In this document: piece after piece, positions 1 through 11,700 of the stretch | Position numbering within the stretch: the first letter of the stretch is position 1 | How the letters are laid out: the number at the start of each line of letters is the position of its first letter | Origin: Gonium pectorale | Lineage: Eukaryota; Chlorophyta; Chlorophyceae; Chlamydomonadales; Volvocaceae | DNA length: 64,000 nt | NCBI GenBank assembly: GCA_001584585.1 | Contig: LSYV01000080.1 | Span: 1 to 64,000, forward strand | Reading direction: 5' to 3' | Program-made: the position numbers and the translations under genes | Notes under the pieces: generated by a model | Told to the model about the DNA's origin: nothing | The model's input: only the letters and a program-made list of their open reading frames with translations | Database searches by the model: none

Positions 1-529
1 CTGTGACAAAATATGGCAACAGCTCCATCTTCAATCGCGGCGGACCAGCAGCAGGTCTCGGTTGCAACTCATACAAATTAAGGCGTATTTTGCGTCAGTT
101 AGAAAGTTGCAAGGGCTGCAAGCATATGGAGCGGCCCGTGGGTGGACGGTGACAGGACCTCTGGCGTGCATAGCGCGCTGGAGCCACGATATTCGCATGG
201 AGATGGTGAGCTGGCAAGTAAATGTGATTCGAGCTGGCGGCAGGGAGAAAGCCAATTTTTGTGTCACCGAGCATCTCGTCGGTGCCATGGCGCTTCCCGC
301 CATCATCCGGGCACTGGAGCGTGTGGAGGCGCTGCCCGGCGGCATTGGGGAGCGATGGGTGTTCCCAAGTGGAGTCAAGGAGCCGTGGAATTCTTACTGC
401 AACCGCTTGTTCGCGGCGCGGAGCGCCACATGGCTTGAGAGCCAGGGGCTCAGCAAAGAAGTGGTGGCGTGGGTTGCAACGACCAAAATGGCCGTGCCAG
501 CGGTATGCGCTGCCCCGTCCAGGATATAA
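1..529 (+). CDS. Family B protein, copy 1 (5' end outside window)
   Basis: The reading frame is open from the first base to a TAA stop with no in-frame ATG near the left edge, so the start lies outside the window or in an upstream exon. The C-terminal half is nearly the same as two other window proteins (minus strand at 25.2-25.7 and 53.9-54.5 kb). Shared blocks are LQAYGAARGW, ALERVEALPGGIGERW, FPSGVKEPWNSYC and the ending VPAVCAAPSRI. No catalytic motif, signal peptide or membrane segment is visible. Two TGTAA motifs at 765-769 and 772-776 could be its polyadenylation signal. Conservation of the protein across three copies, while flanking DNA differs, supports real coding sequence. Function is unknown; a domesticated or element-encoded protein is possible. 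Confidence 0.55.
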   Translation, partial: CDKIWQQLHLQSRRTSSRSRLQLIQIKAYFASVRKLQGLQAYGAARGWTVTGPLACIARWSHDIRMEMVSWQVNVIRAGGREKANFCVTEHLVGAMALPAIIRALERVEALPGGIGERWVFPSGVKEPWNSYCNRLFAARSATWLESQGLSKEVVAWVATTKMAVPAVCAAPSRI

Positions 530-1320
530 ACCTGACTGTGGCGCTATGTAGTGCGCATGCCTTGCATGGTTGCGGGTGTTACTACCGTACTGCGCCCCTT
601 GCTGTAGGGTCTCCCAGATACGCTTTCGGCAGAGCAAAGCAGGAGGCTTTTGCGATGGTGCAGGAAACGAGAGTTTTGTGGGGGTGCATGCTATGTTCCT
701 GTTACCATGGTGGCAGAGTAGTTTGGAGAAAAGAGAAGTCTGGCTTTGGCTTTGACTTTGCAGCTGTAAAATGTAACAATCCGTACTGATTGCCAGGATA
801 CCATCATCTACGGACGAGCTAAGTACGTCGTCGGATGCACTCCGTGGGATACAGATACAGATTACAAGGGTTCACGTGCAGAGGAAGGCCGCTTCTACGA
901 AAATGCACACCAAAGACGTAGCATTTCCAGACAACGCTCCTTGGTTGCTTGCAAACTGTTACTGACACAGTTATAGTGTTACACGTTTCCAAACTTCACC
1001 CCCAACCCAAGTCCGTTATAGGTGGTAGTGAGAACTACAGGTTGATAGAGTTGTGAGCTTATATAGCCCGGCGATGGTAGGGATAACACAGAGTTCAGTT
1101 CCGCTACCGGTTTCGTAGTGTAACCATTCACGATCCCAACTCTGAGTAAGACATGTCGACAATCGGACTAAGCCTAACAACCGATGGTGTGGTGCGTCAA
1201 TACGCCACTACCAGTGGCACAAAGCCACGACTATGCGCACACATGCGACATAGCCCCGTGCCGAGCCGCCCACCAGCGTCTCGTCACCACATGCACGCTG
1301 CATTGCATGCATGATACAAC
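530..1320. other. No gene seen; possible 3' end signals of the upstream gene
   Basis: No convincing open frame or RNA gene is seen here. The only recognisable elements are the two TGTAA motifs near 765-776, about 240 bases after the family B stop, matching the usual volvocalean polyadenylation signal. Confidence 0.4.
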
Positions 1321-1643
1321 AATATGGGCTGCGCGTTTTACCTAACATTGAGGAGCTACTTTTGTTTCAAATCACAAAGCCGGTGGTCCTACCTCCTCTT
1401 CAGCTCCCCGTGCATTTGACCGGGTTGCAGAGTTCGGGGCCACATGTCACTAACCCTGTTCTGCAGACTGGAGTATTTGTCGCATTGATTGTTAATGAGA
1501 TGCGCGTGGCCGTGACTTGTACGGCTGTAATCTTGTAGCGCGAACGTGGACCTGTGGCAGCTCCGTGTCCCTGGGCCGGTGATGCGTTCGTCGGCAGATG
1601 GCAAATGGAAAAGGGGCAATGACAAGGAGGGAGGGAACATGCC
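1321..1643 (+). repeat. Dispersed repeat C, copy 1 (inverted mate at about 35 kb)
   Basis: This stretch reappears in reverse complement at 34960-35270 with roughly 90% identity by eye. The match runs from AATATGGGCT through a central perfect block containing GGCCACATGTCACTAACC. Copy 1 carries about 16 extra bases near 1525-1540. Both copies keep a similar short open frame (LTGLQSSGPHVTNPVLQTG), but no full gene can be built. It is probably a fragment of a transposable element or an old segmental duplication. Confidence 0.75.
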
Positions 1644-2787
1644 ACGCCCGTTAGCGCGTATGATTGTCTCGTTCGGATTTCTGGTGAACCAGGGTTGATA
1701 TTTCAATCACCGTAGTCTGATGAAGTGCAAGGTGTGTGTATGTAGATTGGTGCCAACCGGTGTGCTATTGCTCCAGGTCCCAGGTGTTTTGTGCCAACTG
1801 CCGCTGCTCTCTGGGGAGTCCAAAAATCTGTCTCTATCTGCAGTCCAGCGGTTGTGTCACACAGACAGTCGATCAAATTGCAAGGATTGCATACAAGTAA
1901 CCCTCTGGGGGGCATAAATCGAGTTCACGTTTGTAAGAGCCTTCCACGGATGCCAAACGCTGCCACCGAGCGGGTCGTACGGCTGCTTGCGTTCGCATTC
2001 TTAATAAGCTGTGCATTGCACCTCTGCCGTTCCCAGCCAGCTGCACCCGGCATTCTTGCTTTAATGAGCGTGCACTCTAGGCAACCCCGCCCCTGTGCTT
2101 TCCGGAGCATCCGTCTGGCAGACTGGCACCACACACGATGGTCCAGCACTAAGCCCGGCGGGGAGAGGGGAGCAAGAAGCACAGATTGCCACTCCCGCTA
2201 CATGCCGTGCCAGCCCAAAAGCCGTGCAACCAGCCGATCCTCACACGCCCAAGACCAGTTCGGTCAATCACACGCGCTCAGCTGCATAGCTCCGAAGGTA
2301 CATGCAAGCAGAGAAAGCGTTCTTATGTACCGCTTGTGGGCGCCTGCGTGGTGTTATCCCGAGGCGTAAGATGGAGGCTTTTCAAGCCAATAGAACCTTT
2401 GCCCTACTACTGTAGCCCTTTGCCGTACTACTGCAGTCCTTTGCCCTATTGCTTGCATTCTGCACGTGCACCTGGGAGCAAGCCCTAGCCTAACGGGGCA
2501 AGCCCACGGTCGTGCCAAGCCACGGATATTGGCCATCTTGCCAACGGATGCAACGACGCCCTTAAGCACGTGCGCACCCAAGGGCACAGCTCCTGCCCTG
2601 CCCTGCCCTGCCCACACTCACCCTGCACCGCTCAAATGCCATGCATCAGCACCATCAGCACCACGACGCTCCGCGACAAGAGGCCAACCTTGGTCCCGGT
2701 TAGCACGGTCAAGCCGACTCCCGTAACACCCCCTCCCTCACTTGCCACGCCGCTTACGCGTGCTGCCCCTTGCTAAGCCATACCTAC
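1644..2787. other. Downstream flank of the VPS8 gene; no gene seen
   Basis: This is presumed 3' UTR and intergenic DNA of the minus-strand VPS8 gene. I see no spliced or long open frame that looks coding. A short direct repeat of TTTGCC(C/G)TA(C/T)TACTG type occurs around 2398-2450. I found no TGTAA on the minus strand here. Confidence 0.4.
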
Positions 2788-5700
2788 CTAGCTCGCCAGC
2801 GCCCGGGTCCAGGACAGGAGCTCGTCCACGTCCAAGCTGCCGCCCACCAGCGCCGGCAGAGATGCCCCCTGCCGCCCTGCCCCTGCCCCTCCCCCACTCC
2901 CAGATGGCCCCCCTCGCACGGTGGCCCAGCTATGCCTCCCCGTGGCCCGCCGCCCCGTCCCAGCAGCCACCTGGATCCGGGCCCGCGCCACGCCGCTTGC
3001 AGCCGACCCCGGGGTCACCGGCCCATCGCCGCCCGCGCCGTTCTCCTGCCCCGGGAAGAAGGCCTCACGGAAGTGCCCCGCCGACCGGACGCCATGCAGA
3101 TCCCCCGCGGGCGCCAACGGAAGGACCGATCCGACGTCCCCACCAGGGCCGCTGCTGCGTCCGCCGGCTCCGCGAGCCATCGAGTACGCAGCGGCGACGC
3201 CGTGGTGCCGCCAGACGGGCGTGCTCGCCAGAGAGGCATCGGAGCGGGCGTCTTCCGCAGCCCGGTCGGCACCGCCCGCGTCCGCTTCGTCCGCTACCTC
3301 CGCTACCTCCTCGACCGGTCGCAGCGCATGTTCCGGCAGGCAACCCGCCACCAGCGCCGATCGGTGCCTGGGCCGGGGGCAAGGACGATGGTCACACCCA
3401 GGGGGCCATGGGCATGCGACGAGTCTGGAGTATGACATTCACGCAAGGCCCCACAACCAGCCCAAGCTGCACCCGGGCGGATCAACTCGCAGATCAGACC
3501 TGCTCGCACTCGTCAGCGACACGGGTGTGAGGGCACCGCCCACCGCAGGAACGGGCACACAGCCGCGCAACGCCGCCTACGGCCCGCACCGCACCGCACC
3601 TGAGCGACGCGAACACCCCCCGGCTGATGAGGCGGTGCGCGCTGCTCATGATGGCCTGCTCGTAGGCGCACGAACCCAGCAGCGACAGCAGCGTGGAGCT
3701 GACGGGGCGGGGCGGGGATGCAGGCAGGGAAGGGCGAGGGCCGTACAAACGTGGAAAGCTGAGATGGCATCTAGGCGGCCACCAACAGCTGCTGTGACGG
3801 CAAGATACGAAGCAGCAGGTATAGTGGGGCAACTGGGACAAGGCGTGGAAGGTATAGTGGGGCAACCAGCAGCTGCTCGGTGACTGTGAGCTAGAAGAAG
3901 CGTGCGGCCCGTGGTCTAAGGGTACGCTTGATGGCGGGGGGGGGGCAGCGAGCGCGACTGAGGGCCGAAGACAGAATTCCGGGACGGGATTACCACTGCG
4001 CCCAGCGACCTACCGGAAGCCCCCGAAGTCCTGGCCGCCGTATTCCCGTACGATGTGTTGTACGACCTCGCTCGGCGGCACGTCGTCCGACATGCGGCTG
4101 ATCACCTGTGGTGCCGGATCGCGGGGGCGGAACACCGCGTCACGCAATGCAGCCATCTGGCGGCTTCAGCACCGCTCAAAGTAACGTGGCACACAAACAG
4201 CGAGGTGCCAGAGGATGCGCTTCTCTCCTACATTGCATTGACACTCCTTCCTTCCTTTCCTCCGTCCTGCCGTACCTCTTCCAGGAAAACCCCGTACACG
4301 TGCCGCAGCACCCGCTCCGCGCACTCCCCGGCGGCCCGAGGGTCGCCCGCCGCCGCCGCCGCCATCCCGCGTCCGCTGTCGTCCGCTTCCACATGCACAT
4401 GCGCCACCGCCTGTGACACGTCGCGCGCCGCCGCCGCCTCCTGGACGCATCGCGGCCTCCAACGCTGCGCCTCCAGCACGTAGCAGTGCAGCAGCCGGTA
4501 CCAGCACCAGCCCGGGGCCGGCGCCGCCCGCGCCCCCGGCCGCGGCTGCGCCTGCGGTTGCCGCGGGGGCACGCCCGCGCCCGCACCCACACCGGCGACC
4601 TGCGTCTGCTGCGCCTTGAAGCTGCGGGAGCAGAACGCCACCGCGCTGCTCAGCGCCTCCCATGCGCGGACCAGCTCCCGGGGTGGCTCGCCGGGCCGGA
4701 GTGGCGGCCGAACCGGCCCGGTGGCACCCGAAGGCGCTGCCGGAGCCGATACCTGGGGCGCGGGCGTGGAGGGCGATGCATCCTGTGGATCTCCGGTGGC
4801 GGCGGTTGTGGTCGCCGGCTGCTGCTGCTGCTGCGCTGCCAAATGTGGCGAGACAGGGGTCCAAGTGGAGGAGCCGGACCAGAAGACGGACGTGGCGGAG
4901 GAGAAGCTGGCGCTGGCGGCGGCCGTTGCGAGCCTGGGGGGATGAGGATGGCGCGAGGACGGGCAGGGAGGCCAAGGCACATGGTTTGAGGCGTGAACTG
5001 TGATATCATGTAGCCTGTCATGATCTTATCCGCCTCATTGTTGGTTTCTCTCAGGCTCACCCGACAATGGCCGTGGGCGCAGCCGCCACAGCGGTGATGG
5101 CGGCGGTCGTGGCGGCCGCCGCCGTGCTCGCGGCGGCGCCGACGGCCGCCGAAGTGGACACCACGGCGGTGGTGGCGGCGGCGGTCAGGGCGGCGGCGGT
5201 GCTCACCACCGCCGTGCTGACGGCTGCCGTCGTGGCGGCGGCGAGGTTGGCGGCTGTCGACGCGGCGCCAGGCGCGGCGGCGGGTGCGGCATCGCCACCC
5301 GGTTGGGAAGAGGCGTCCGGGAGCGTCCCCGGCGCGGCGCTGAGGACTGTGGGCGCCTGTCTGCTGCGGACTCGCGCCGCTGCTTCCACCACTGCGCGCC
5401 CCATGGAGCCCTGCGGCTCGGGCAGCGATGGAATACAGCGTCACAGACACGCCTCTGGCCCTGACCGCTGTGTAACGCCGGGCCGTCCCGGACAGCAGGG
5501 ACAGTGAGAGACTGGGACACGCAGGATCAACAGCACCCCTGGCAGTGCTATTGATTTGTGGAATACCGGTACATTCCTTTCGAGGATTAAGGAGGGTTAT
5601 GGGTAGCCGGCGGGAGGAAGGGTCGGGCCCTATGGCATGCCTGCGGCCATGCACCGTAGACCGTATGGGAGCCCCCGCCGACGGGTTTGCGCTGCCTAAA

Positions 5701-8700
5701 AATGTCCCAAACGTCTCTGCTCCACCTGGGCGGTGACACTCCAGTCCTGCTTCAGCCCAGCTTCAGACTCAACTGCCAGGCTCCCAAGTCCCACTTTCTG
5801 AAGCCCTCCCAGCCCCTCCTCACCCCACACAACCTGCGCCCAGGCCCCCAATCCACACAACCAGCGCCCAGGCCCCCAATCCAGTGCGCGGTCCCAGCTC
5901 ACACCAGCCGCCCCGCGGCCATCCTCCCTGGAACAACGTAACATGCCGCCAAAACATGCCGCCACGTCAGGGCACCAACGGCAGGGGCCTTGGAGGGCCC
6001 CCACCAAACGTCGGGCCACCAGACTAGGCGCCCAACCTTGAGCGCCCGGCCCCAGCTCAGACACAGCCCACACCGCGGCCACCCATGCTCCTTAAGCGAG
6101 AATGAAAGAAGAGGCGGCCACTCACCTCACCCACCTGCAGCACCAGCGCCAGGCTGGGCGACAGCTCCAGCAGCCAGGCGAGGTGGTCAATGAACGCGGG
6201 AGCGCCGGGTAGCGGGGGCGAGTAGTACGACGGTACGGCACCCGACTGTACGGCTTCGTCCAGCTCCTGGTTGCGCCTGTGCACGGGCCGGTTGAAGGAC
6301 ATGAGCAGGGGGAACTCGGACACCAGGAACCATGAAGTCCGCTGGACGTGTGGAGCAGACACAAGAGCGGTATGTAAGCTGTGGTGCGATCCATTGTTGC
6401 CTTCGCGGAAAGACCATTCTGCACAGCCCGGCGCCGGCACCGGCCGGATAACCAGCGCCGCCCATCTGCCCGCGGTCACCCACCGTTCGACGTTCTTTAT
6501 GTGCAGCCCCAGTGCCTCCTCGAACTCCCCCAGCCGCTCGTGCAAGTAGGCCTCCGCGTCCAGCACACCCGCCGCCCGGCACACAGCTATGCAGTGTCGT
6601 ACGTCGTACTCATGCTGTTGCTGCAGGAACGGCAGCACGGCGGACGGCTCGTACTCGCAGAGGAGCTGGACGTAGGCGTCTGCGACGGCGGGCTGGCCGA
6701 TCCAGGCGCCCAGCGCGGCGGCGGCGACGGCGGCGGCCGGCGGCAGCGGCGCTGCCGTTGGCACCGAGAAGGACGATGACGGCGCTGCGTCCTCCTCGCC
6801 GCGATCGCGGTCCCTGTCCCTGTTCCGGTCGGCATGCGTACCCGACATGGCCTGCGGCAGGGCGGAGCGTGGCGAGCCGCGACATTGAAGCCATACAGAA
6901 GGCAACTCCGTTTCCCGTTTCCCAACGTCTGCTACGTCGAGGTGAAACGTCTGCTACGTCGATGACAGAACCAACATCATTGTTGAAAGGCGCTTCCAAT
7001 TTTGTCACGCGTCCTGCGCCCTTACCTCTTGCAGTGCCTGCTTGTGCCGTACGGCTGCTGTGAGGAACTCGTACTGCAGGCGCCGATCGCCCGCCAGCCG
7101 CTCCAGGAAGGTGGCGGCCTGGGTCTCACCAGGGTAGTGCGTCAGCAGCAGCTGGCGGGCGGGAGGGGAAAAGGTGGACCGGGCAGGTGAGTGAAACTGA
7201 AGGATTGATAGCGGCAGGGCCAGGAGAATGCACTATGGATGAATACCGGTAGTCGTGCAGCCAATGTTGGCCGCGATGGGCTGAGACCAGATGCAGGCGC
7301 AAGAACGGTAGATGCAAGTCCTCCGACTGAGCGTATGAATCTTCCTTCTTCCCCGGCGCATTGATGCTGAGCTGAGGACGTCACCGCAGGCTTGTGCGCA
7401 CCTGTGCGGTGGCCCGTGGGTCTGCCGCCACGAGTTTCGGAGCCGCCGCCAGCAGCGCGTCGTACATTGCGCCCCGCTGCGCCGCCGTCACGCCGCCGCC
7501 CTCCAGAAACGACCAAACGTATGAGAAGGCCGGCGCCGCCGCAGCCGCAGCCGCTACCGCCGCTGTCAAGCCTGCTGCTGCCGCCCCTGACGTGGGCCGC
7601 AGGTGGCAGGCAAGCGCCGCCGCGTAGTCGCCCCGCAGGTGGTGCAGCGCAGCGGTGGCCTGGTGGAACCCGGCGCGACGGGCCAGGTCCAGCGCGACGT
7701 CGGTCTCCTGCGGAGCGTGTGGCGACCGGCACCATATGCAACATGTCACAGGCAGCCCAAGCATCAACGATTATCAAAGATGATGTTCCACACTGCCGAG
7801 GTTGAACGCGCCGCAGCTCGCAGGCGTCAGGAACCGCGGCTTCGGCCGCGTGAACACCCTGCTCCCTCTGACCACTCGGCCCTGGCGCAACCAGCCAGCA
7901 CCGCTTGGTAGAGCCCCCGCCTGGGCTTGGCTTGCCCCCGCCGCACCTGCGCCGACAGCTTGTCCGGGTCGAAGCGTGCATCCCACTCCGCGTTGACGCC
8001 CACCGCCGCCACCACCCGCACGAACAGCCCCTCGGCAGCCTCAGCTTCCTGCGCCTCGGCCACGGCCTCTGCCGGCCCCTTAGCGCCAGCGCCAGGGCCT
8101 TCCGCCCCGCCATTGGCGGCCGCGGCCGCGGCCGCGGCAGCGGTGAAGGCGGGTGCCTTGGCGGCAATGTGCCGCAGCAGGCGCAGCGCAAAGGCGGGCC
8201 GCACCACCACCCGGCCGGCCGCCAGCAGGCCCCCAATAAAGTCTAGCACCACCTCAGCGCCGCCCGCGGCGGAGGACTCGCGCTGCGCCGACAGCAGCCG
8301 TGAGGCCGGCGGCGGGCCCGAAGGCCAAGAGCTGGCGTCCGGGGCCAGTAAGGGGGCGGAGGCCGAGGTGATGGAGGGCGGTGGCGGCGGCGGGGCCACC
8401 GACAGGTGTCGCAGGCGGTCCGACTCGAGCAGGCCGATGAATGCGTTTACCAGGACCTGCGTGGATGCGCGGGTGGGAGACCGCCAAATCAAGGAGAGTA
8501 CATTGGGTGGGTGGTAAAACGGGGTGATAGGAATGGTAGCGTGGACGGGAGCGGGCCGGACCTGGACTCAGGGCGCGGCGGAAACAACTAGATGGGCGGG
8601 GCCAACCACCGAGTACCAAGCATCCCCCAGCGTGCCTGAGCAGCTCAGCCATAGGGGATTCCAACCATCAGGCTTTCCGACGCTTCCCACGCGTTCAACA

Positions 8701-11700
8701 TTCCGCTAAATCCTGTGCTCTGGGCTTCCTAACACATTGTGCGATTCCACCAACTGCTCTGCTCTGGACCCACCTGGGTGGCCACTAGCACACTCTCCAG
8801 CGCCTCCGTGGGCTTGCCGGCCGCCTCGCGCAGCTCCGTCTCCACGGCGTCCCAGCCCGCCACCGCGCCGCCCAGCACCGCCACCGCGGCGGCCACGTCC
8901 ACCGACAGCAGCAGCTACGGGGCCGGGGCAGCCGTGAGGGTTTCGGCACGGTGGCGCCAATCCCGACTTAGACCGATGGACAGCGCAGGGTAAAGTAAGT
9001 CAGGTGACGCAGGCCAGTCACGTGTTGGACTCCCGTTGCGTTGCAGCGCCTGTGCTTCACATGCGTGTGGGGTGCACACAGGGGGCCGCACTGAGAGTCC
9101 CCATAACGCTATCTCCAACCTTGTGTGGTACCTGGGCTCCAAGGGTGCAGGCGCACAGAAAGGAGCCCATGACAGCAACCCCAAACATCACCTGTCCGTT
9201 GCCGCTGGCGCCCGTACCTGCAGTGCGGGGTGCGGGCCGGCGGGCACCGCCGATGCGTCGCCGCCGTCGGTACCGTTGCCAGAGCCTCGCCCCGTCGCCG
9301 TAACGGCGGCGGCAGCAGCGGACGGTGCCGATGGCTGCTGCAGGCGCCATTCCTTGTGCAGGTCCGGTGCCTCCAGAAACAGCAGCAGGCCCAGTAGCGT
9401 CGCCTTCACGTCGTCGGGTGAGCCTGGAGCCAGAGAACGGGCTGTCAGAGAACATTGAGAAAGCTGATGTTCCAAAGTAGGCTTTGGATGGTGTTGATGG
9501 GGACGTATGCCAGCGGCAGCAACCCCCGAAAAACGAAAACGACGCGGAACGTTGAAAGTCTCAGGGACTTTGACCCGGCTGCTTTCCCCAGCCATGGCGG
9601 CAGCTCACCTGCTCTGCCGTTGCGGCCGGCGCCGGGTATGGCTTCCGGCAGCGGCCCCGTGCCCGGCGGGAAGCACTGGCGCTGGAAGAGGCACCTGTAG
9701 GGGTGTGAGGAGGGCAGCGAGGAGGGAGCGTCTGAACCCCAAAGGCGACAGCTCCTCTACGGCACTGCACGCAAGTTCCTTGGCAAAGGGACAATACCTC
9801 CACTAAATAACGCTGAGTCCATGCAGCTTCCAGATATCCAAAGACTTGGTGTGCCCCGCCCCACCTGAGGTACACCAGGAGCTTGTAGCCCGCAGCCCTC
9901 CGCCGTGCCGCAGCGGCGCCGCACGTCGGCTGCGACCCGTGCGCCCCGCCGACCTGCGGGGCGGTGGGTTGTCCTCCCGCGCCCAGCGCTGCCGCCCCCG
10001 ACAGCGCCGCAGGCTCGAGGCCCGCCACGGCCGCCAGCATGTCGAGGAGCGGCCGTCGGTAGTCGTGCAGGCGGGTGTGTATGGCGGCGGAGGCGCTGAG
10101 GAGCGAATGCGCCTCACACAGCCGGAGCACCTGAGCGGCCGGGCGGGGGAACCGAGTTGCAGGTAGGGCGCGGACCGAAAAGCGTGGACGTTAACAGCAG
10201 TCGTGGGAGGCAAGGCACGNNNNNNNNNNNNNNNNNNNNACAGCCGGAGCACCTGAGCGGCGGCGGGGAACCAGTTGCCAGGTAGGGCGCGGACCGAAAA
10301 GACGTGGAACGTTAACAGCAGGCTGACTTAGGGCGCTGCAGCCATTCCAAAGCCGCACAACGTTCCGCAAGACCGATCCCGCACCGAACGGCATACGTGC
10401 ATTCCTGCAAATCCCTTGTCCGCGTCTGCCCCCCACCAACGGAACAACTGTCATCTGCACGATACGTGACCGGCTCACGTCGGATCACTGGCGTCGATAA
10501 ACGGGGGTTGAGGCGCAGATGATTCGCTGTGGAGAAAGCACGCCTTGCACGTCCTATGCAACACTGCGTAACACCGCCGTCTACAGAACCCCCGCCCCGC
10601 CCTGCCCCGCCCCGCCCCGCCCCGCCCCGCCCCGGCCCCACCTGGTCCAGGTCCAGTGACGCGATGTCGAACCGCAGCAGACAGCGCTCCAGCCGCTCCG
10701 GGCCGCGTGGCGGGATGGCCGCCCGCCCCGCGCCGCTGCCCGTCGGCCCCACCGGCCCCGCCAGGTGCTCCACCAGCGCCTGCACCAGCTCGGGCGCCGG
10801 CCGCGGCAGGCAGCCGCATAGCACCACCACCTCCACCGCCTCCACCAGCGGCCCGCCCGCGCCCGCCTCCCGGCACAGCGGGAACACGGCGTCGCACAGC
10901 AGGCCCTCGCGGCCCGCCGCCAGGCAGGCCAGCACCGCCAGCGCGGAAGCCTCGCGGAGAGACGCCACGACGTCGGGCGGCAGGCGGTCCAGCTACATGG
11001 AACAAGGCGGGGGGTGCCAGGCGGGCGGGGTGCGAGGGACTGCGGTGGTGGCGTGTCCGGTAGACACTGCTTGAGGAACCATGGGAGCCAAATTCGAGAA
11101 GATCGCTTCCCCGAGCGGCGCAGACCCTCGGCCCACTTTCAGGTGAGGGAGCGCAAGCGACGTCCGGCCGGAGGAACCCGGGAGACTGCGAGTCCATGCC
11201 CTGGGAGCCCTTTTGGGCTCCCTTACCTCGAGGTGGCGCATGCCGTGCCCCGCCGCGGTCCGCAGCGCCGCGCCCAGCGCCGCCTTCATGTGCCCCACCG
11301 CCAGGGAGGCCAACCAGCCGCGCAGGGCCTCCGGGTAGGAGGCATCCTGGGCGGCAGTGGGTACGGGGCGGGCAGAACTGCCTCCGCCTCCGCTGCCGCT
11401 GCCGGCGGCCGACGCCACACGCGCCAGGTGCAGCCTGCGTGCAGTGCGGTGCGGTGGGGTGCGGTGGGGTGCGGTGGGGTGCGGTGCAATGAGGTGACCG
11501 GTTCAGGAGGCAGTTTAAAACACAGGAGGGAAAGGGCGACGACTACGACTGGAAAGGGCGGGCGCAGGCAGCCCAATGCTTGAGCAGATGTACGGCGCCG
11601 GTGGGCCTTCCGCCCCAGCACCTGGAAACACAGGGGCGACCCAACGTCCATCCACACCATAAGCGCTTTTTCGTTTCTCGTTGCCACGTCCGAGTCATAT

